Origin: Aeromonas australiensis
Lineage (GTDB): Bacteria > Pseudomonadota > Gammaproteobacteria > Enterobacterales > Aeromonadaceae
Reading direction: 5' to 3'
Assembly (NCBI RefSeq): GCF_000819725.1
Contig: NZ_CDDH01000045.1
Location: forward strand, 1-64,000
Length of the DNA stretch: 64,000 bases
Shown here: piece after piece, positions 38,234 to 48,069 of the stretch
Layout of the letters: every line of letters starts with the position of its first letter
Numbering within the stretch: position 1 is the stretch's first letter
Program-made: the position numbers and the translations under genes
Notes under the pieces: generated by a model
Told to the model about the DNA's origin: nothing
The model's database searches: none
What the model saw: the letters and a program-made list of their open reading frames with translations, nothing else

Positions 38234-38701
38234 ATGAAGATCCAGTTGATTGCGGTGGGCACCAAGATGCCCGCCTGGGTAGAGCATGGCTTCGAAGAGT
38301 ATCGTCGCCGTTTCCCCAAAGATATGCCGTTTGAACTCGTCGAGATCGGCGCTGGCAAACGGGGCAAGAATGCCGACATTCCCCGCATCCTGCAAAAAGA
38401 AGGGGAAGCCATGCTGGCGGCCGCGGGGCGCTCGCGCATCGTCACCCTCGATATTCCCGGCAAGCCCTGGACCACCGAGCAGTTGGCAACCCAGCTGGAA
38501 GCGTGGAAACTCGATGGCCGTGATGTGGCCCTGCTGGTCGGTGGACCGGAAGGTCTCTCCCCCGAGTGCAAGGCCGCGGCCGAGCAGAGCTGGTCACTGT
38601 CACCGCTCACCCTGCCCCATCCGCTGGTGCGGGTACTGGTGGCCGAGAGCCTCTATCGGGCCTGGAGTATTACCACCAATCACCCTTATCACAGAGAGTG
38701 A
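38234..38701 (+). CDS. rlmH: 23S rRNA pseudouridine-1915 N3-methyltransferase
   Basis: A 155-residue SPOUT methyltransferase modifying m3-psi1915 in helix 69. The knotted SAM-binding segment is [13 protein letters not shown], and the end NHPYHRE is typical. It lies between rsfS and mrdA, as in E. coli. Confidence 0.96.
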   Translation: MKIQLIAVGTKMPAWVEHGFEEYRRRFPKDMPFELVEIGAGKRGKNADIPRILQKEGEAMLAAAGRSRIVTLDIPGKPWTTEQLATQLEAWKLDGRDVALLVGGPEGLSPECKAAAEQSWSLSPLTLPHPLVRVLVAESLYRAWSITTNHPYHRE

Positions 38702-38754
38702 ACAATGCAGTCCGTTCCTGCTGTTATTGCCCCCAAGGGTCTTGAGGTAAAGGC

Positions 38755-40671
38755 ATGCTGAAACAACGCATCGAGATGCGCGATCACAGTGCCGAGGGCA
38801 ATCTGTTCTTCCGGCGCACCCTGGTAGCCTACATCGGCATCGTCGTGCTGATGCTGGTGCTGCTGGGCAATCTCTATTACCTGCAGGTGGAGTCCTACGA
38901 CACCTACCAGACTCGCTCAAACTCCAACCGCATTCGTGTCGTCCCGGTGGCGCCGCCACGGGGTCTCATCTATGACACCAACGGGGTACTGCTGGCAGAA
39001 AACCGCCCGGTCTACAGTCTGGAAATCGTGCCGGAAGAGACCACTGATCTCGAACAAACCGCAGATCAGCTGATCACCCTGCTGAAGCTGCCAGAAGGGA
39101 CCAAAGAGAAGTTTCTCGCCGAAGTGAAGCGCCAACGCCGCTTCAAGCCGGTCCCCCTCTACGAGAAGCTGACCGAATATCAGGTGGCCCTCTTCTCGGT
39201 CAACCAGCATAACTACCCGGGCGCCAGCATCGAGGCCTACCTCAAGCGCTATTACCCCTTTGGTGACACCCTCACCCACGCTTTGGGCTATGTGGCCAAG
39301 ATCAACACCCGTGACGTGGAGCGCCTCGAGAAGGAAGAGAAACTCGCCAACTACGCAGCCACCAAGGATATCGGCAAGCAGGGTGTAGAGAAGTATTACG
39401 AGGATGAGCTGCACGGTGTGGCCGGCTATCAAGAGGTCGAGGTCAATAACCGCGGCCGGATCGTCCGCACCCTCAAGTTCCAAGCTCCGATCCCGGGCAA
39501 GGATATCTATCTCAATATCGACATCCGGATGCAGCTCAAGGCCCAGCAACTGCTGGGAGGGCAGCGCGGTGCCATTGTGATGATGGACCCCAAGACCGGA
39601 GCCATTATTGCCATGGAGTCGAGCCCAAGCTACGACCCCAATCTGTTTGTGACTGGTATCTCCAGTGCCAACTACTCGGCACTGCTTAATGATCCGGCCC
39701 GGCCACTGGTGAACCGTACCACTCAGGGGATCTATGCCCCAGCCTCCACCGTCAAACCCATGCTGGCCGTCATGGGACTCAATGAAGGGGCCATCACCCC
39801 CAATTATCGCTTTTTTGGTGGCCCTTCTTTCTCTATTCCGGGCACCACCAAAAAATTTCGTGACTGGCGCCGTTGGGGCCATGGCTGGCTAGATGTCTAC
39901 CGTGCTGTTGAAGTCTCTGCGGACACCTATTTCTACGACCTGGCCTATCGGGTCGGTATCGACAAAATGCATAACTACATGACCAAATTTGGCTTTGGTC
40001 AGTACAGTGGAGTCGATATCTATGAGGAGACCAAGGGAGTCATGCCATCAAGAGAATGGAAGATGGCTCGCTGGCGCCAACCCTGGTATCAGGGAGACAC
40101 GATTTCCGTCGGTATAGGCCAGGGATACTGGAGCGCAACCCCCATTCAGCTGGCAAGAGCCACCAGTATCCTGACCCAAAATGGCCATGATGTAACACCT
40201 CACATGCTCAAACGCTTCGTCTCAACCCGGGGCAATGAAGAGGCCCCGGTAAATCGGGAAATGGCTCTCAAAGTCAAAAATGAAAACACCTGGAAAGTAG
40301 CGCAAGATGCCATGTGGCGTGTTAACCACGGTAATGAGGGCAGTGGTCGCCACGCCTTTGCTCATACCGCTTATGCCTCGGCTGGCAAGTCAGGAACCGC
40401 ACAGGTGGTAGGACTGAAAGAAAACCAAGTGTACGATGCCAACAAAATCAAGGTTGAACACCGGGATAATGCCCTGTTTATTGCTTACGCCCCCTTTGAG
40501 GCGCCAAAAGCAGTGGTAGCACTGGTACTGGAAAATGCCGGTGGCGGCGGTAAAAATGCTGCCCCGGTCGCCCGTGCCATGCTGGATGCCTATCTGCTGC
40601 CTCCCGAACCCCAGCTTCCGCCCGCACCGGCCAAGAAGCCCCAGTCTGAAGAGGTGGTTCCTCATGAGTAA
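38755..40671 (+). CDS. mrdA: Penicillin-binding protein 2, elongasome transpeptidase
   Basis: A 638-residue class B PBP that cross-links side-wall peptidoglycan together with RodA. One N-terminal membrane helix (about residues 22-42) anchors it. The transpeptidase motifs are STVK at Ser331, SAD ([12 protein letters not shown]) and KSGT at Lys545. It lacks PASTA domains, as expected for PBP2. The stop overlaps the mrdB start. Codon use between about 39780 and 40560 is less GC-rich than the flanks, so this part may have been exchanged by recombination. Confidence 0.96.
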   Translation: MLKQRIEMRDHSAEGNLFFRRTLVAYIGIVVLMLVLLGNLYYLQVESYDTYQTRSNSNRIRVVPVAPPRGLIYDTNGVLLAENRPVYSLEIVPEETTDLEQTADQLITLLKLPEGTKEKFLAEVKRQRRFKPVPLYEKLTEYQVALFSVNQHNYPGASIEAYLKRYYPFGDTLTHALGYVAKINTRDVERLEKEEKLANYAATKDIGKQGVEKYYEDELHGVAGYQEVEVNNRGRIVRTLKFQAPIPGKDIYLNIDIRMQLKAQQLLGGQRGAIVMMDPKTGAIIAMESSPSYDPNLFVTGISSANYSALLNDPARPLVNRTTQGIYAPASTVKPMLAVMGLNEGAITPNYRFFGGPSFSIPGTTKKFRDWRRWGHGWLDVYRAVEVSADTYFYDLAYRVGIDKMHNYMTKFGFGQYSGVDIYEETKGVMPSREWKMARWRQPWYQGDTISVGIGQGYWSATPIQLARATSILTQNGHDVTPHMLKRFVSTRGNEEAPVNREMALKVKNENTWKVAQDAMWRVNHGNEGSGRHAFAHTAYASAGKSGTAQVVGLKENQVYDANKIKVEHRDNALFIAYAPFEAPKAVVALVLENAGGGGKNAAPVARAMLDAYLLPPEPQLPPAPAKKPQSEEVVPHE

Positions 40672-41767
40672 TTCTGCCCGCCAGCAGAGTATCTGGTACA
40701 AGCTGCATATCGACTTGCCCCTGTTGCTGGGGCTACTGACCGTGATGACCCTCTCGCTGGTGGTGCTCTACTCGGCATCCGGCCAGGATATGGAATCCAT
40801 TGTGCGCCAACTGGTGCGTGGCGGGCTCGCGTTTGCCTTGATGCTGGGGATGGCGCAGCTGCCGCCCTCCCTCTATGCCCGCTGGTCGGTGCCGCTGTTC
40901 GCCGTGGTGGTACTGCTGCTCATCGCGGTAGATGTATTCGGTCATATCGGCAAGGGGGCGCAACGCTGGCTCGATCTCGGCTTTATGAAGTTCCAGCCCT
41001 CAGAGGTGATGAAGCTCTCCATGCCGATCATGGTGGCGGCCTGGCTCAGTCGCCACTCGCTGCCTCCCAAGTTCAGCCATGTGGTGATCGCCCTCATCAT
41101 GGTGCTGCTGCCCACCCTGCTGATCGCCGCCCAGCCAGACCTTGGCACCTCGATTCTGGTGGCCGCCTCCGGCTTCTTCGTCATCTTCCTGGCAGGGCTC
41201 AGCTGGTGGCTGATAGGCCTTGCAGTCATGCTGATCCTGGCTTTTATGCCGGTACTCTGGTTCTTTTTGATGCACGACTACCAACGACAGCGGGTGATGA
41301 TGCTCATCGACCCGGAGAAAGACCCGCTTGGTCGTGGCTATCACATCATCCAGTCCAAGATCGCTATCGGATCAGGCGGCGTGTTTGGCAAGGGTTGGCT
41401 ACAGGGCACTCAGTCCCAGCTGGAGTTTCTGCCGGAGCGTCACACCGACTTTATCTTCGCGGTATTTAGCGAGGAGTTCGGTCTGGTGGGGGTTGCCCTG
41501 CTACTGGTGCTCTACCTCTACATCATCAGTCGCTGCCTGTTTATCTCGATGCAGGCCCAGAGCAGCTTCGAACGGTTGCTGGGCGGTGCCATCACTCTCA
41601 CCTTCTTTGTCTATGTGTTCGTCAACATGGGCATGGTAAGCGGCATTCTGCCTGTGGTGGGGGTGCCTCTGCCACTGGTGAGTTATGGCGGCACCTCCAT
41701 GGTGACCCTGATGGCGGGCTTTGGCATCCTGATGTCGATCCAGACTCACAGAAGGCTGCTCGCCTGA
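40664..41767 (+). CDS. mrdB: Peptidoglycan glycosyltransferase RodA
   Basis: A 367-residue SEDS polymerase with about ten membrane segments. It partners PBP2 in the rod complex. Conserved SEDS segments include [24 protein letters not shown] near residue 95, [10 protein letters not shown] (with the key Asp) and [14 protein letters not shown] near the C-terminus. The ATG at 40664 overlaps the mrdA stop. The stop overlaps the mltB start by one base. Confidence 0.96.
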   Translation: MSNSARQQSIWYKLHIDLPLLLGLLTVMTLSLVVLYSASGQDMESIVRQLVRGGLAFALMLGMAQLPPSLYARWSVPLFAVVVLLLIAVDVFGHIGKGAQRWLDLGFMKFQPSEVMKLSMPIMVAAWLSRHSLPPKFSHVVIALIMVLLPTLLIAAQPDLGTSILVAASGFFVIFLAGLSWWLIGLAVMLILAFMPVLWFFLMHDYQRQRVMMLIDPEKDPLGRGYHIIQSKIAIGSGGVFGKGWLQGTQSQLEFLPERHTDFIFAVFSEEFGLVGVALLLVLYLYIISRCLFISMQAQSSFERLLGGAITLTFFVYVFVNMGMVSGILPVVGVPLPLVSYGGTSMVTLMAGFGILMSIQTHRRLLA

Positions 41768-42765
41768 TGAGAGCCATCGCATTGTTGCTCTCGTGTGCAA
41801 CCTCGATGGCCACTGCCGCCGTGCCACCGGAACGACTGGCACAGCTCGCCGAGCAACAGCAGGTGCCACTGGTGGAGCTGCAGGCTGCCGTCGCCCGCGC
41901 CCAGCTGCGCCAGGAGGTGCTTGATGCCATCAGTAAACCGTGGGAAGCCAAACCCTGGCATCGCTATCGGCCACTGTTCGTTACCCCGGATCGGATCCGT
42001 GACGGCCAGCAGTTCTGGCAGCAGCATGCCGAGACGCTAGCCCGCGCGGAGCAGATCTATCGGGTACCCGCGTCGCTCATCGTTGCCATCATCGGAGTCG
42101 AGACCTTCTATGGTCGCCAGATGGGCCGTCATCCGGTGCTCGATAGCCTCTACACCCTGGGATTTCACTATCCCGAGCGAAGTGCCTTCTTTGCCAAAGA
42201 GTTTGCCCAGCTGGTGTTGCTGGCAAGGGAAGAGGGTTGGCACCTGGAGCGCCTCAAGGGCTCCTATGCCGGCGCCATGGGGATGGGGCAATTTATGCCC
42301 TCCAGCTATCGCCACTACGCCGTCGATTTTGACGGGGATGGCAAGCGGGACCTGTTTGCCAACCCGGTCGATGCCATCGGCAGCGTAGCCAACTATTTTG
42401 CCAGCCACCAGTGGCGCTGGGGGGAATCCGTGGTGGAACCGGCCCAGGTCGGGCTGATGGCGGTCGAGCCGCTACTCCGGCCTGAGCCTGAGTTAACCCA
42501 ACAGTGGTCAGAACTGGCGGCGGCAGGGATTGAGCTCGCCACGCCACTGGCCCCACAGACGCCGGTCAAGTTGCTGGCGTTTGCCCAAGCCGATGGACCG
42601 GAATACTGGGTCGCACGGCATAACTTTTATGTGATCACCCGGTACAATCGCAGCCCACTCTATGCGATGGCGGTGTATCAACTTAGCCAAGCCATTCAGG
42701 AAGCGTATGCATCTTCGTCACAAACTCCTCCCCCTCAGCCTGAGCTTGTTGCTGGCCGCCTGTAG
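41767..42765 (+). CDS. mltB: Lytic murein transglycosylase B
   Basis: A 332-residue exolytic transglycosylase. The catalytic glutamate sits in IIGVETFYGRQMG, and the substrate groove segment GSYAGAMGMGQFMPSSYRHYAVD follows. E. coli MltB is a lipoprotein; here a short hydrophobic N-terminus ([18 protein letters not shown]) does not give a clear lipobox, so the product is probably soluble periplasmic after cleavage near ATA. The last 59 bp overlap rlpA in another frame. Confidence 0.93.
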   Translation: MRAIALLLSCATSMATAAVPPERLAQLAEQQQVPLVELQAAVARAQLRQEVLDAISKPWEAKPWHRYRPLFVTPDRIRDGQQFWQQHAETLARAEQIYRVPASLIVAIIGVETFYGRQMGRHPVLDSLYTLGFHYPERSAFFAKEFAQLVLLAREEGWHLERLKGSYAGAMGMGQFMPSSYRHYAVDFDGDGKRDLFANPVDAIGSVANYFASHQWRWGESVVEPAQVGLMAVEPLLRPEPELTQQWSELAAAGIELATPLAPQTPVKLLAFAQADGPEYWVARHNFYVITRYNRSPLYAMAVYQLSQAIQEAYASSSQTPPPQPELVAGRL

Positions 42766-43669
42766 CAGCCAACCGGAACAGACTGCCCCCGTCGAGCCGC
42801 AAGCACCGGTCAACAAACCTCCCGTTATCGAGATCCCGCAAGCCACCGGTGCCATCCCGCGCCCCGAACCCCTGAGTGCCAGCGGCAATCGAGACTACTG
42901 GATCGGCAAACAGAAGCACGAGGTGTGGCGCGACATCAAACACTACAGCGAAGAGGGCACCGCCAGCTGGCTGTCGCCGGATCTGGACGGCCAGCAGACC
43001 GCCAACGGCGATGTGCTGGACAGCAAGCTGTTCAGTGCCGCTCACCGCAACCTGCCTATCCCTAGCTATGTGCGGGTCACCAATCTGGACAACGGGCTGG
43101 AGACCATAGTGCGGGTCAACGATCGCGGTCCGTTCAACAGCCCGCGCCTGATCGACCTCTCCTACGCAGCGGCCAGGCAGCTGGAGATGGTCGATAGCGG
43201 TGAGGCCCGAGTACGGCTGGAGCTGATCAGCGACACTCCGGATCAGATGGTGATCATGGAGCCGATGAAGCCCATCGAGATGACCCCAACCTCCCCGGCA
43301 GCAGCGCAACCGATGTCGCAGGATGGCTTCCTGGGTGAACCGACCGCGCTGGCGATGGCCACCCCAGCCGCCGAGCCAGCTCCCGTCAAAGCACCTGCAA
43401 GCAAGCCCGCGAATGCGGCACCGGCCAAGGCTGCAGCGCCTGCCAGCAGTGGTGATGGCAAGATGATCCAGGTGCTGGCCAGCGGCTCCCGGGATCGGGC
43501 CGAGGCGATGGGCAAGGTGATGACCCAGCGTTACGGCGTGCCCTACCGAATCGATGCTCATGGCGCCATTTTCCGGGTGCTAATTGGCCCGGTCGCCGCC
43601 GCCCAGCAGGCAAGTGTGCTGGAAAAAGTACGTCAGGGCGGGCTGGAACAGGCCTTTATCGTGCCCTGA
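42707..43669 (+). CDS. rlpA: RlpA septal lytic transglycosylase-like lipoprotein
   Basis: A 320-residue lipoprotein. The lipobox is SLLLAACSS. A double-psi beta-barrel domain (about 95-185) shows GTASWLSPDLDGQQTANGD, the SAAHRNLP histidine and VRVNDRGPF. A proline/alanine-rich linker (about 205-250) leads to a C-terminal SPOR domain that binds denuded glycan at the septum. In some species RlpA cleaves denuded glycan; whether it does so here is not shown by sequence. It starts 59 bp inside mltB with AGGAAG upstream. Confidence 0.92.
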   Translation: MHLRHKLLPLSLSLLLAACSSQPEQTAPVEPQAPVNKPPVIEIPQATGAIPRPEPLSASGNRDYWIGKQKHEVWRDIKHYSEEGTASWLSPDLDGQQTANGDVLDSKLFSAAHRNLPIPSYVRVTNLDNGLETIVRVNDRGPFNSPRLIDLSYAAARQLEMVDSGEARVRLELISDTPDQMVIMEPMKPIEMTPTSPAAAQPMSQDGFLGEPTALAMATPAAEPAPVKAPASKPANAAPAKAAAPASSGDGKMIQVLASGSRDRAEAMGKVMTQRYGVPYRIDAHGAIFRVLIGPVAAAQQASVLEKVRQGGLEQAFIVP

Positions 43670-43803
43670 TCGCCCCCTTTTGCCGCGGATGTGACTAACC
43701 GCTTACTCACTGTCATCCCGTCGTTTTATGGCGTGATGACAGGGAGTGATGGATAAAAAACCAGTTCTGATCGCCATCTCGGGCTATCACCTGCGGGCGC
43801 ATC

Positions 43804-43812
43804 TGGTATAGT
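43804..43812 (+). promoter_or_regulatory. Extended -10 promoter of dacA
   Basis: TGGTATAGT, an extended -10 with one departure from TATAAT, lies 44 bp before the dacA start. The intergenic gap is 186 bp, so dacA probably has its own transcript. Confidence 0.5.
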
Positions 43813-43855
43813 TAGGCCCGCATTTTATCCCCATCTGGCTCGCAGGAATTTCAAG

Positions 43856-45046
43856 ATGTCCAAATTTGCCCGTTCAGTTCTTCTGGCCTCACTGATCAGC
43901 CTAACCGCCCAGGCCAATACTCCGATCCCGACCCCCAATGCCACCCCCATGGTGGTGCCTGCGGCGCCGGAGATCTCCGCCAAGGCCCATATCCTGATCG
44001 ACTACTACTCTGGTCAGGTACTGGCCGAGCAGAATGCTGACGAGCGCCTGCCTCCTGCCAGTCTGACCAAGATGATGACTTCCTACATCATTGGCGATGA
44101 ACTGCTCAAGGGAAACATCAAGGGCACCGATATGGTGACCATCAGTCAGAACGCCTGGTCCAAGAACTACTCCGACTCCTCCAAGATGTTTATCGAGGTA
44201 GGCAAGCAGGTCTCCGTTGATGATCTCAATAAGGGCATCATCATTCAGTCCGGCAACGACGCCTGTGTCGCCATGGCTGAGCATCTGGCGGGTAGCACCG
44301 ACTCCTTCGCCAGCCTGATGAACGCCTGGGCTGCCAAGCTCGGCATGAAGGACACCCAGTTCAAAAACCCCCACGGTCTGGATGAAGAGGGTCACTACAG
44401 TACCGCCCGCGACATGGCTCGCCTGGGTCAGGCACTGATCCATGATCAGCCCGAGGAGTACAAGATCTACGCCCAGAAGTCCTTCGTGTTCAACGGCATC
44501 ACGCAACACAACCGTAATCGTCTGTTGTGGGATCAATCACTGCAGGTGGATGGCATCAAGACCGGCCACGTCAGCCAGGTTGGTTATAACCTGGTCTCTT
44601 CTGCCACCAATAACGAAGGCATGCGCCTGATCGCCGTGGTGCTGGGCGCCAGCAGTGAGCGGAGCCGGGCAGATGAAAGCAAGAAGCTGCTCACCTATGG
44701 CTTCCGCTTCTTCCAAAGCCTGACCCCCTACAAGGCGGGCACCGAGCTGGTGACCCAGAAGATCTGGATGGGCGACAAGTCTGAAGTGAAACTGGGCGTC
44801 GACAAAGATGTCTCCGTATTGGTGACCCGTGGTCAGGGCAATAACCTGAAGGCAGACTTCCAGCTCGACAGCGAGCTGAAAGCGCCGCTGGCCAAGGGAC
44901 AGCGTGTCGGCACCGTGTTCCTGAAACAGGGTGACAAAGAGATCAAGCAGGTGCCACTGGTCGCCCTGGAAGAGGTGCAGGAAGGTGGCTTGATGGGCCG
45001 TCTGTGGGACTATCTGGTACTGCTGGTCACCAGCTGGTTCAAGTAA
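43856..45046 (+). CDS. dacA: D-alanyl-D-alanine carboxypeptidase (PBP5/PBP6 type)
   Basis: A 396-residue class C low-molecular-mass PBP. A signal peptide (residues 1-21, ending AQA) is followed by the penicillin-binding motifs SLTK at Ser69, SGN in IIQSGNDACVAMAE and KTG in DGIKTGHVSQ. A C-terminal beta domain and an amphipathic anchoring helix (GLMGRLWDYLVLLVTSWFK) follow. It trims pentapeptide stems and supports cell shape. It precedes ybeD and lipB, as in E. coli. Confidence 0.96.
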   Translation: MSKFARSVLLASLISLTAQANTPIPTPNATPMVVPAAPEISAKAHILIDYYSGQVLAEQNADERLPPASLTKMMTSYIIGDELLKGNIKGTDMVTISQNAWSKNYSDSSKMFIEVGKQVSVDDLNKGIIIQSGNDACVAMAEHLAGSTDSFASLMNAWAAKLGMKDTQFKNPHGLDEEGHYSTARDMARLGQALIHDQPEEYKIYAQKSFVFNGITQHNRNRLLWDQSLQVDGIKTGHVSQVGYNLVSSATNNEGMRLIAVVLGASSERSRADESKKLLTYGFRFFQSLTPYKAGTELVTQKIWMGDKSEVKLGVDKDVSVLVTRGQGNNLKADFQLDSELKAPLAKGQRVGTVFLKQGDKEIKQVPLVALEEVQEGGLMGRLWDYLVLLVTSWFK

Positions 45047-45066
45047 TCCAACGCACAATCCTCACC

Positions 45067-45096
45067 AAACAGCGGCGCCAACAGGCGCCGCTGCTG
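45067..45096 (+). terminator. Stem-loop after dacA
   Basis: CAGCGGCGCC pairs with GGCGCCGCTG around AACA, with AAA upstream but no T run after it. It is a very stable hairpin at the end of dacA. The remaining intergenic part up to ybeD holds a duplicated GCCCATATAG (45224-45233 and 45245-45254). Confidence 0.5.
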
Positions 45097-45338
45097 TCTG
45101 TGAGCGGCAAAGGCAGTGAATAACCCTGTAAACTGCAGGTTCCGCCTTACCCTGATTTGTGGTAAAAAGCAGCACTTCCATTCTTGTCTGACCGATCCCG
45201 GCCTTGATCCCGGTCCGGGCTGCGCCCATATAGTTATGAGCCGTGCCCATATAGACTTGATATGGCGGCCTCCACGGGCCATCGGCCACTAGCCATCCAA
45301 GATGAAGTCATCCCGGTGATGACGCAAAAGGTGAGTAA

Positions 45339-45602
45339 ATGAATACCAAGTTTGATGAACTGCTGGAGTTTCCCTGTAAATTCCCGTTCAAGGTGCTCGG
45401 CGTTGCCGACCCGGCACTGCCGGAAATGGTGGTTGAAGTGCTGCAGCAGCACGCCCCCGGCACCTACAGCCCGACTGTCCAGCCCAGCTCCAAGGGCAAC
45501 TACCACTCGGTCCGCGTGACCGTAACTGCCCAGAGCAAAGAACACATCGAAGCGATGTACCATGCCCTTGGCAAGATCGAGCTGGTGAAATACGTACTGT
45601 AA
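45339..45602 (+). CDS. ybeD: YbeD family protein (DUF493)
   Basis: An 87-residue ferredoxin-like-fold protein that may act as a regulator. It reads [24 protein letters not shown] and ends [10 protein letters not shown], the typical family pattern. It lies between dacA and lipB, as in E. coli, and is often discussed with lipoate synthesis, though its role is not settled. Confidence 0.93.
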   Translation: MNTKFDELLEFPCKFPFKVLGVADPALPEMVVEVLQQHAPGTYSPTVQPSSKGNYHSVRVTVTAQSKEHIEAMYHALGKIELVKYVL

Positions 45603-45664
45603 TTTCTCTCTCGCCCCGTTCTGCGGGGCGACTGTTTTTGGCCGCAGCACGCCACGAGGACGCC

Positions 45665-46342
45665 ATGTCATCCCAGATCCCCGCCCAGTCCAGCCTGATT
45701 GTCAGGCAACTGGGGCGCCGCCCCTACCAGCCGGTATGGGACGCCATGAAAGCCTTCACCGACAACCGCACCAGCGATACCCCGGACGAGTTCTGGGTAG
45801 TCGAGCACGATCCCGTCTATACCCAGGGGCAGGCCGGCAAGGCCGAACACCTGCTCAATCCGGGCAATATCCCGGTGGTACAGAGCGATCGCGGTGGTCA
45901 GGTGACCTATCACGGTCCGGGCCAGCTGGTGCTCTACGTACTGGTGGATGTCCGCCGCTGCAAATTCTCGGTGCGCGAGCTGGTGACCGCGCTGGAGACC
46001 GCCATCATCAACACCCTCGCCAAAAGGGATATCCTGGCCTATGCCAAGGCCGATGCCCCCGGGGTCTATGTGAAGAATGACCTTGGCATGGAGGCAAAAC
46101 TGGCCTCGCTGGGTCTGCGCATCCGCAAGGGGTGCTCGTTCCACGGGCTGGCCCTCAATATCAACATGGACATGACCCCCTTCCTGCACATCAATCCGTG
46201 CGGTTATGCCGGCATGGCCATGACCCAGACCAGCGCCCTGGGCGGCCCGCAAAGCGTGACCGAGGCGCAAGCCATTCTGGTGGCCGAACTGGCCAGCCTG
46301 ATTGGCTACCAAACGATCATCAATACCGAAGAAGCCACATGA
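45665..46342 (+). CDS. lipB: Octanoyl-[acyl-carrier-protein] transferase
   Basis: A 225-residue enzyme that moves octanoate from ACP to lipoyl domains. The substrate motif is [16 protein letters not shown]. The catalytic lysine and cysteine are in [12 protein letters not shown] and [13 protein letters not shown] 45665 follows GAGGA. Its stop (TGA, 46340-46342) shares two bases with the start of a 30-codon ORF. Confidence 0.96.
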   Translation: MSSQIPAQSSLIVRQLGRRPYQPVWDAMKAFTDNRTSDTPDEFWVVEHDPVYTQGQAGKAEHLLNPGNIPVVQSDRGGQVTYHGPGQLVLYVLVDVRRCKFSVRELVTALETAIINTLAKRDILAYAKADAPGVYVKNDLGMEAKLASLGLRIRKGCSFHGLALNINMDMTPFLHINPCGYAGMAMTQTSALGGPQSVTEAQAILVAELASLIGYQTIINTEEAT

Positions 46343-46431
46343 GCAAGCCCATGTCGTGCAACCATGAGGGCGCCGAAGCGCCCCTGGTGACTATCCATCA
46401 GACAATAACAAACACCGAGAGTGAATCATGA
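46339..46431 (+). CDS. 30-codon ORF coupled between lipB and lipA
   Basis: The frame ATG 46339 to TGA 46431 encodes [20 protein letters not shown] and then [10 protein letters not shown]. Its start overlaps the lipB stop (ATGA) and its stop overlaps the lipA start (ATGA), so ribosomes could pass through all three. The N-terminus MSKP is the same as LipA's, which suggests it grew from a duplicated lipA start. A GGGCGC/GCGCCC hairpin lies inside it. It could be a coupling leader peptide or a chance frame; no homologue is known to me. Confidence 0.4.
   Translation: MSKPMSCNHEGAEAPLVTIHQTITNTESES
46368..46383 (+). other. lipB-lipA intercistronic hairpin
   Basis: GGGCGC pairs with GCGCCC across a CGAA loop, 45 bp before the lipA start. 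It is placed to influence lipA translation or mRNA processing. Confidence 0.45.
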
Positions 46432-47393
46432 GCAAACCCGTTCGTATGGAGCCGGGCGTCAAGCTGCGCGATGGCGACAAGATGGCCCTGATCCCGGTGA
46501 AATTCATGCCGGATCCCAACGAAGAACTCCTTCGCAAGCCGGACTGGATGCGGATCAAACTCCCTCCCTCCAGCCAGAAGATCGAACACATCAAGAGCAC
46601 CTTGCGCAAAAACAAGCTGCACTCGGTCTGTGAAGAGGCCTCCTGCCCCAACCTGGCAGAGTGCTTCAACCACGGCACCGCCACCTTTATGATCATGGGC
46701 GCCATCTGCACCCGCCGCTGCCCCTTCTGCGATGTGGCCCACGGCCGCCCGCTGGCACTCGATCCGGAAGAGCCGAAGAAGCTGGCACTGACCATCAAGG
46801 AGATGAACCTCAAGTACGTGGTGATCACCTCGGTGGACCGTGATGACCTGCGCGATGGCGGTGCCCAGCACTTCGCCGACTGCATTCGCGAGATCCGCGA
46901 GCACAGCCCGCAGACCCGCATCGAGATCCTGACCCCGGACTTCCGTGGCCGGATGGAGCAGGCGCTGGAGGTATTCCGCGAGACCCCGCCGGACGTCTTC
47001 AACCACAACCTGGAAACCGCGCCGCGCATGTATCGTGTCGCCCGCCCCGGTGCCGACTACAAGTGGTCGCTGGAGCTGCTGCGCCGCATCAAGGAGATGC
47101 ACCCCCATGTACCGACCAAATCAGGTCTGATGATGGGCCTTGGCGAAACCAACGAAGAGATCGTCGAGGTGCTTAAGGATCTGCGCGCCCACGGCGTCAA
47201 CATGCTGACCCTGGGTCAGTATCTGCAGCCAAGCCGCCACCACCTGCCGGTGAAGCGCTACGTGCCGCCTGCAGAGTTTGACGAGCTGAAAGAGGTGGCC
47301 ATGGAGCTGGGCTTCAGCCACGCCGCCTGCGGTCCTTTTGTCCGCTCCTCCTACCATGCGGACCTGCAAGCCAAGGGCGAAGAGGTCAAATGA
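46428..47393 (+). CDS. lipA: Lipoyl synthase
   Basis: A 321-residue radical-SAM enzyme that inserts two sulfurs into octanoyl groups. It carries the auxiliary cluster cysteines [12 protein letters not shown] and the radical SAM motif CTRRCPFC. The C-terminal RSSYHAD serine, which ligates the auxiliary cluster, is present. Its ATG overlaps the stop of the small ORF. A strong terminator follows at 47437-47465. Confidence 0.97.
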   Translation: MSKPVRMEPGVKLRDGDKMALIPVKFMPDPNEELLRKPDWMRIKLPPSSQKIEHIKSTLRKNKLHSVCEEASCPNLAECFNHGTATFMIMGAICTRRCPFCDVAHGRPLALDPEEPKKLALTIKEMNLKYVVITSVDRDDLRDGGAQHFADCIREIREHSPQTRIEILTPDFRGRMEQALEVFRETPPDVFNHNLETAPRMYRVARPGADYKWSLELLRRIKEMHPHVPTKSGLMMGLGETNEEIVEVLKDLRAHGVNMLTLGQYLQPSRHHLPVKRYVPPAEFDELKEVAMELGFSHAACGPFVRSSYHADLQAKGEEVK

Positions 47394-47436
47394 TCTCGCA
47401 CGACAGAGTGGCCAAGTAACCGCCACCTTCGCAATG

Positions 47437-47465
47437 AAAAAGAGCGCCTATTGGCGCTCTTTTTG
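47437..47465. terminator. Bidirectional terminator after lipA
   Basis: AAAAAGAGCGCC pairs with GGCGCTCTTTTT around TATT, between convergent lipA and the NUDIX gene. Confidence 0.9.
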
Positions 47466-47498
47466 TTGGTGTCACTGACCGTTTCCGTTTGAGTGTGC

Positions 47499-48062
47499 TC
47501 AACAATCGCTGTCGAAGATCCCCTGCTGATGCCAGCGTTGCAGCTGGGCCAACACCCGGGTCTCTCGCGCCGTCCACTGGGGACAAGGCCCCGCCAACTG
47601 GGTCTTGTTGGTCTGCAGCGCTTCGTCGAGGGCAAACCAGCCGGGCACGAAGCCGAGGCGGACCTCGTAGGGCTGCGGCTGCGGCGCCACCAGCTGATCA
47701 CCAATCCGGCACAGATAGTAGAGGGAGCGGATGCAGTAGGCATCAAACCCCGGCTCGCGAGCGGCTCGATATTCGCGGGTTTCGCCAAGCAGGCACTGTA
47801 ATTCCCGCAGCTCGGCACCGCACTCCTCCAGCAGCTCGCGCGCCAGTGCCGCATAGTGGCTCTCCCCCGCTTCAATGCCGCCACCGGGGAACATCAGATC
47901 GCCGTTAACCCGGGAGTGAACCAGCAACAACTCGTCGCCACGGGGGACCACGGCACGCACAGTGAGCCGCTCCAGAGTGCGGCCATCAGTGAGCACCTCA
48001 CCATGAACGAAAGAGAGATCGAAAGGATTAGGCCAACAGCTGGCCGGGGCAAGCGTCATCAT
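47499..48062 (-). CDS. NUDIX hydrolase
   Basis: A 187-residue NUDIX protein. The NUDIX box is GGGIEAGESHYAALARELLEECG, matching GX5EX7REUXEEXGU. The preceding strand VRAVVPRGDELLLVHSRVNG is typical. The substrate class cannot be read from the box. ATG ATG at 48062-48057 sits just inside the stop region of the upstream DUF2989 gene, so the two form an operon. Which of the two ATGs is used is unclear. Confidence 0.85.
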   Translation of the reverse strand: MMTLAPASCWPNPFDLSFVHGEVLTDGRTLERLTVRAVVPRGDELLLVHSRVNGDLMFPGGGIEAGESHYAALARELLEECGAELRELQCLLGETREYRAAREPGFDAYCIRSLYYLCRIGDQLVAPQPQPYEVRLGFVPGWFALDEALQTNKTQLAGPCPQWTARETRVLAQLQRWHQQGIFDSDC

Positions 48063-48069
48063 CACGGTA

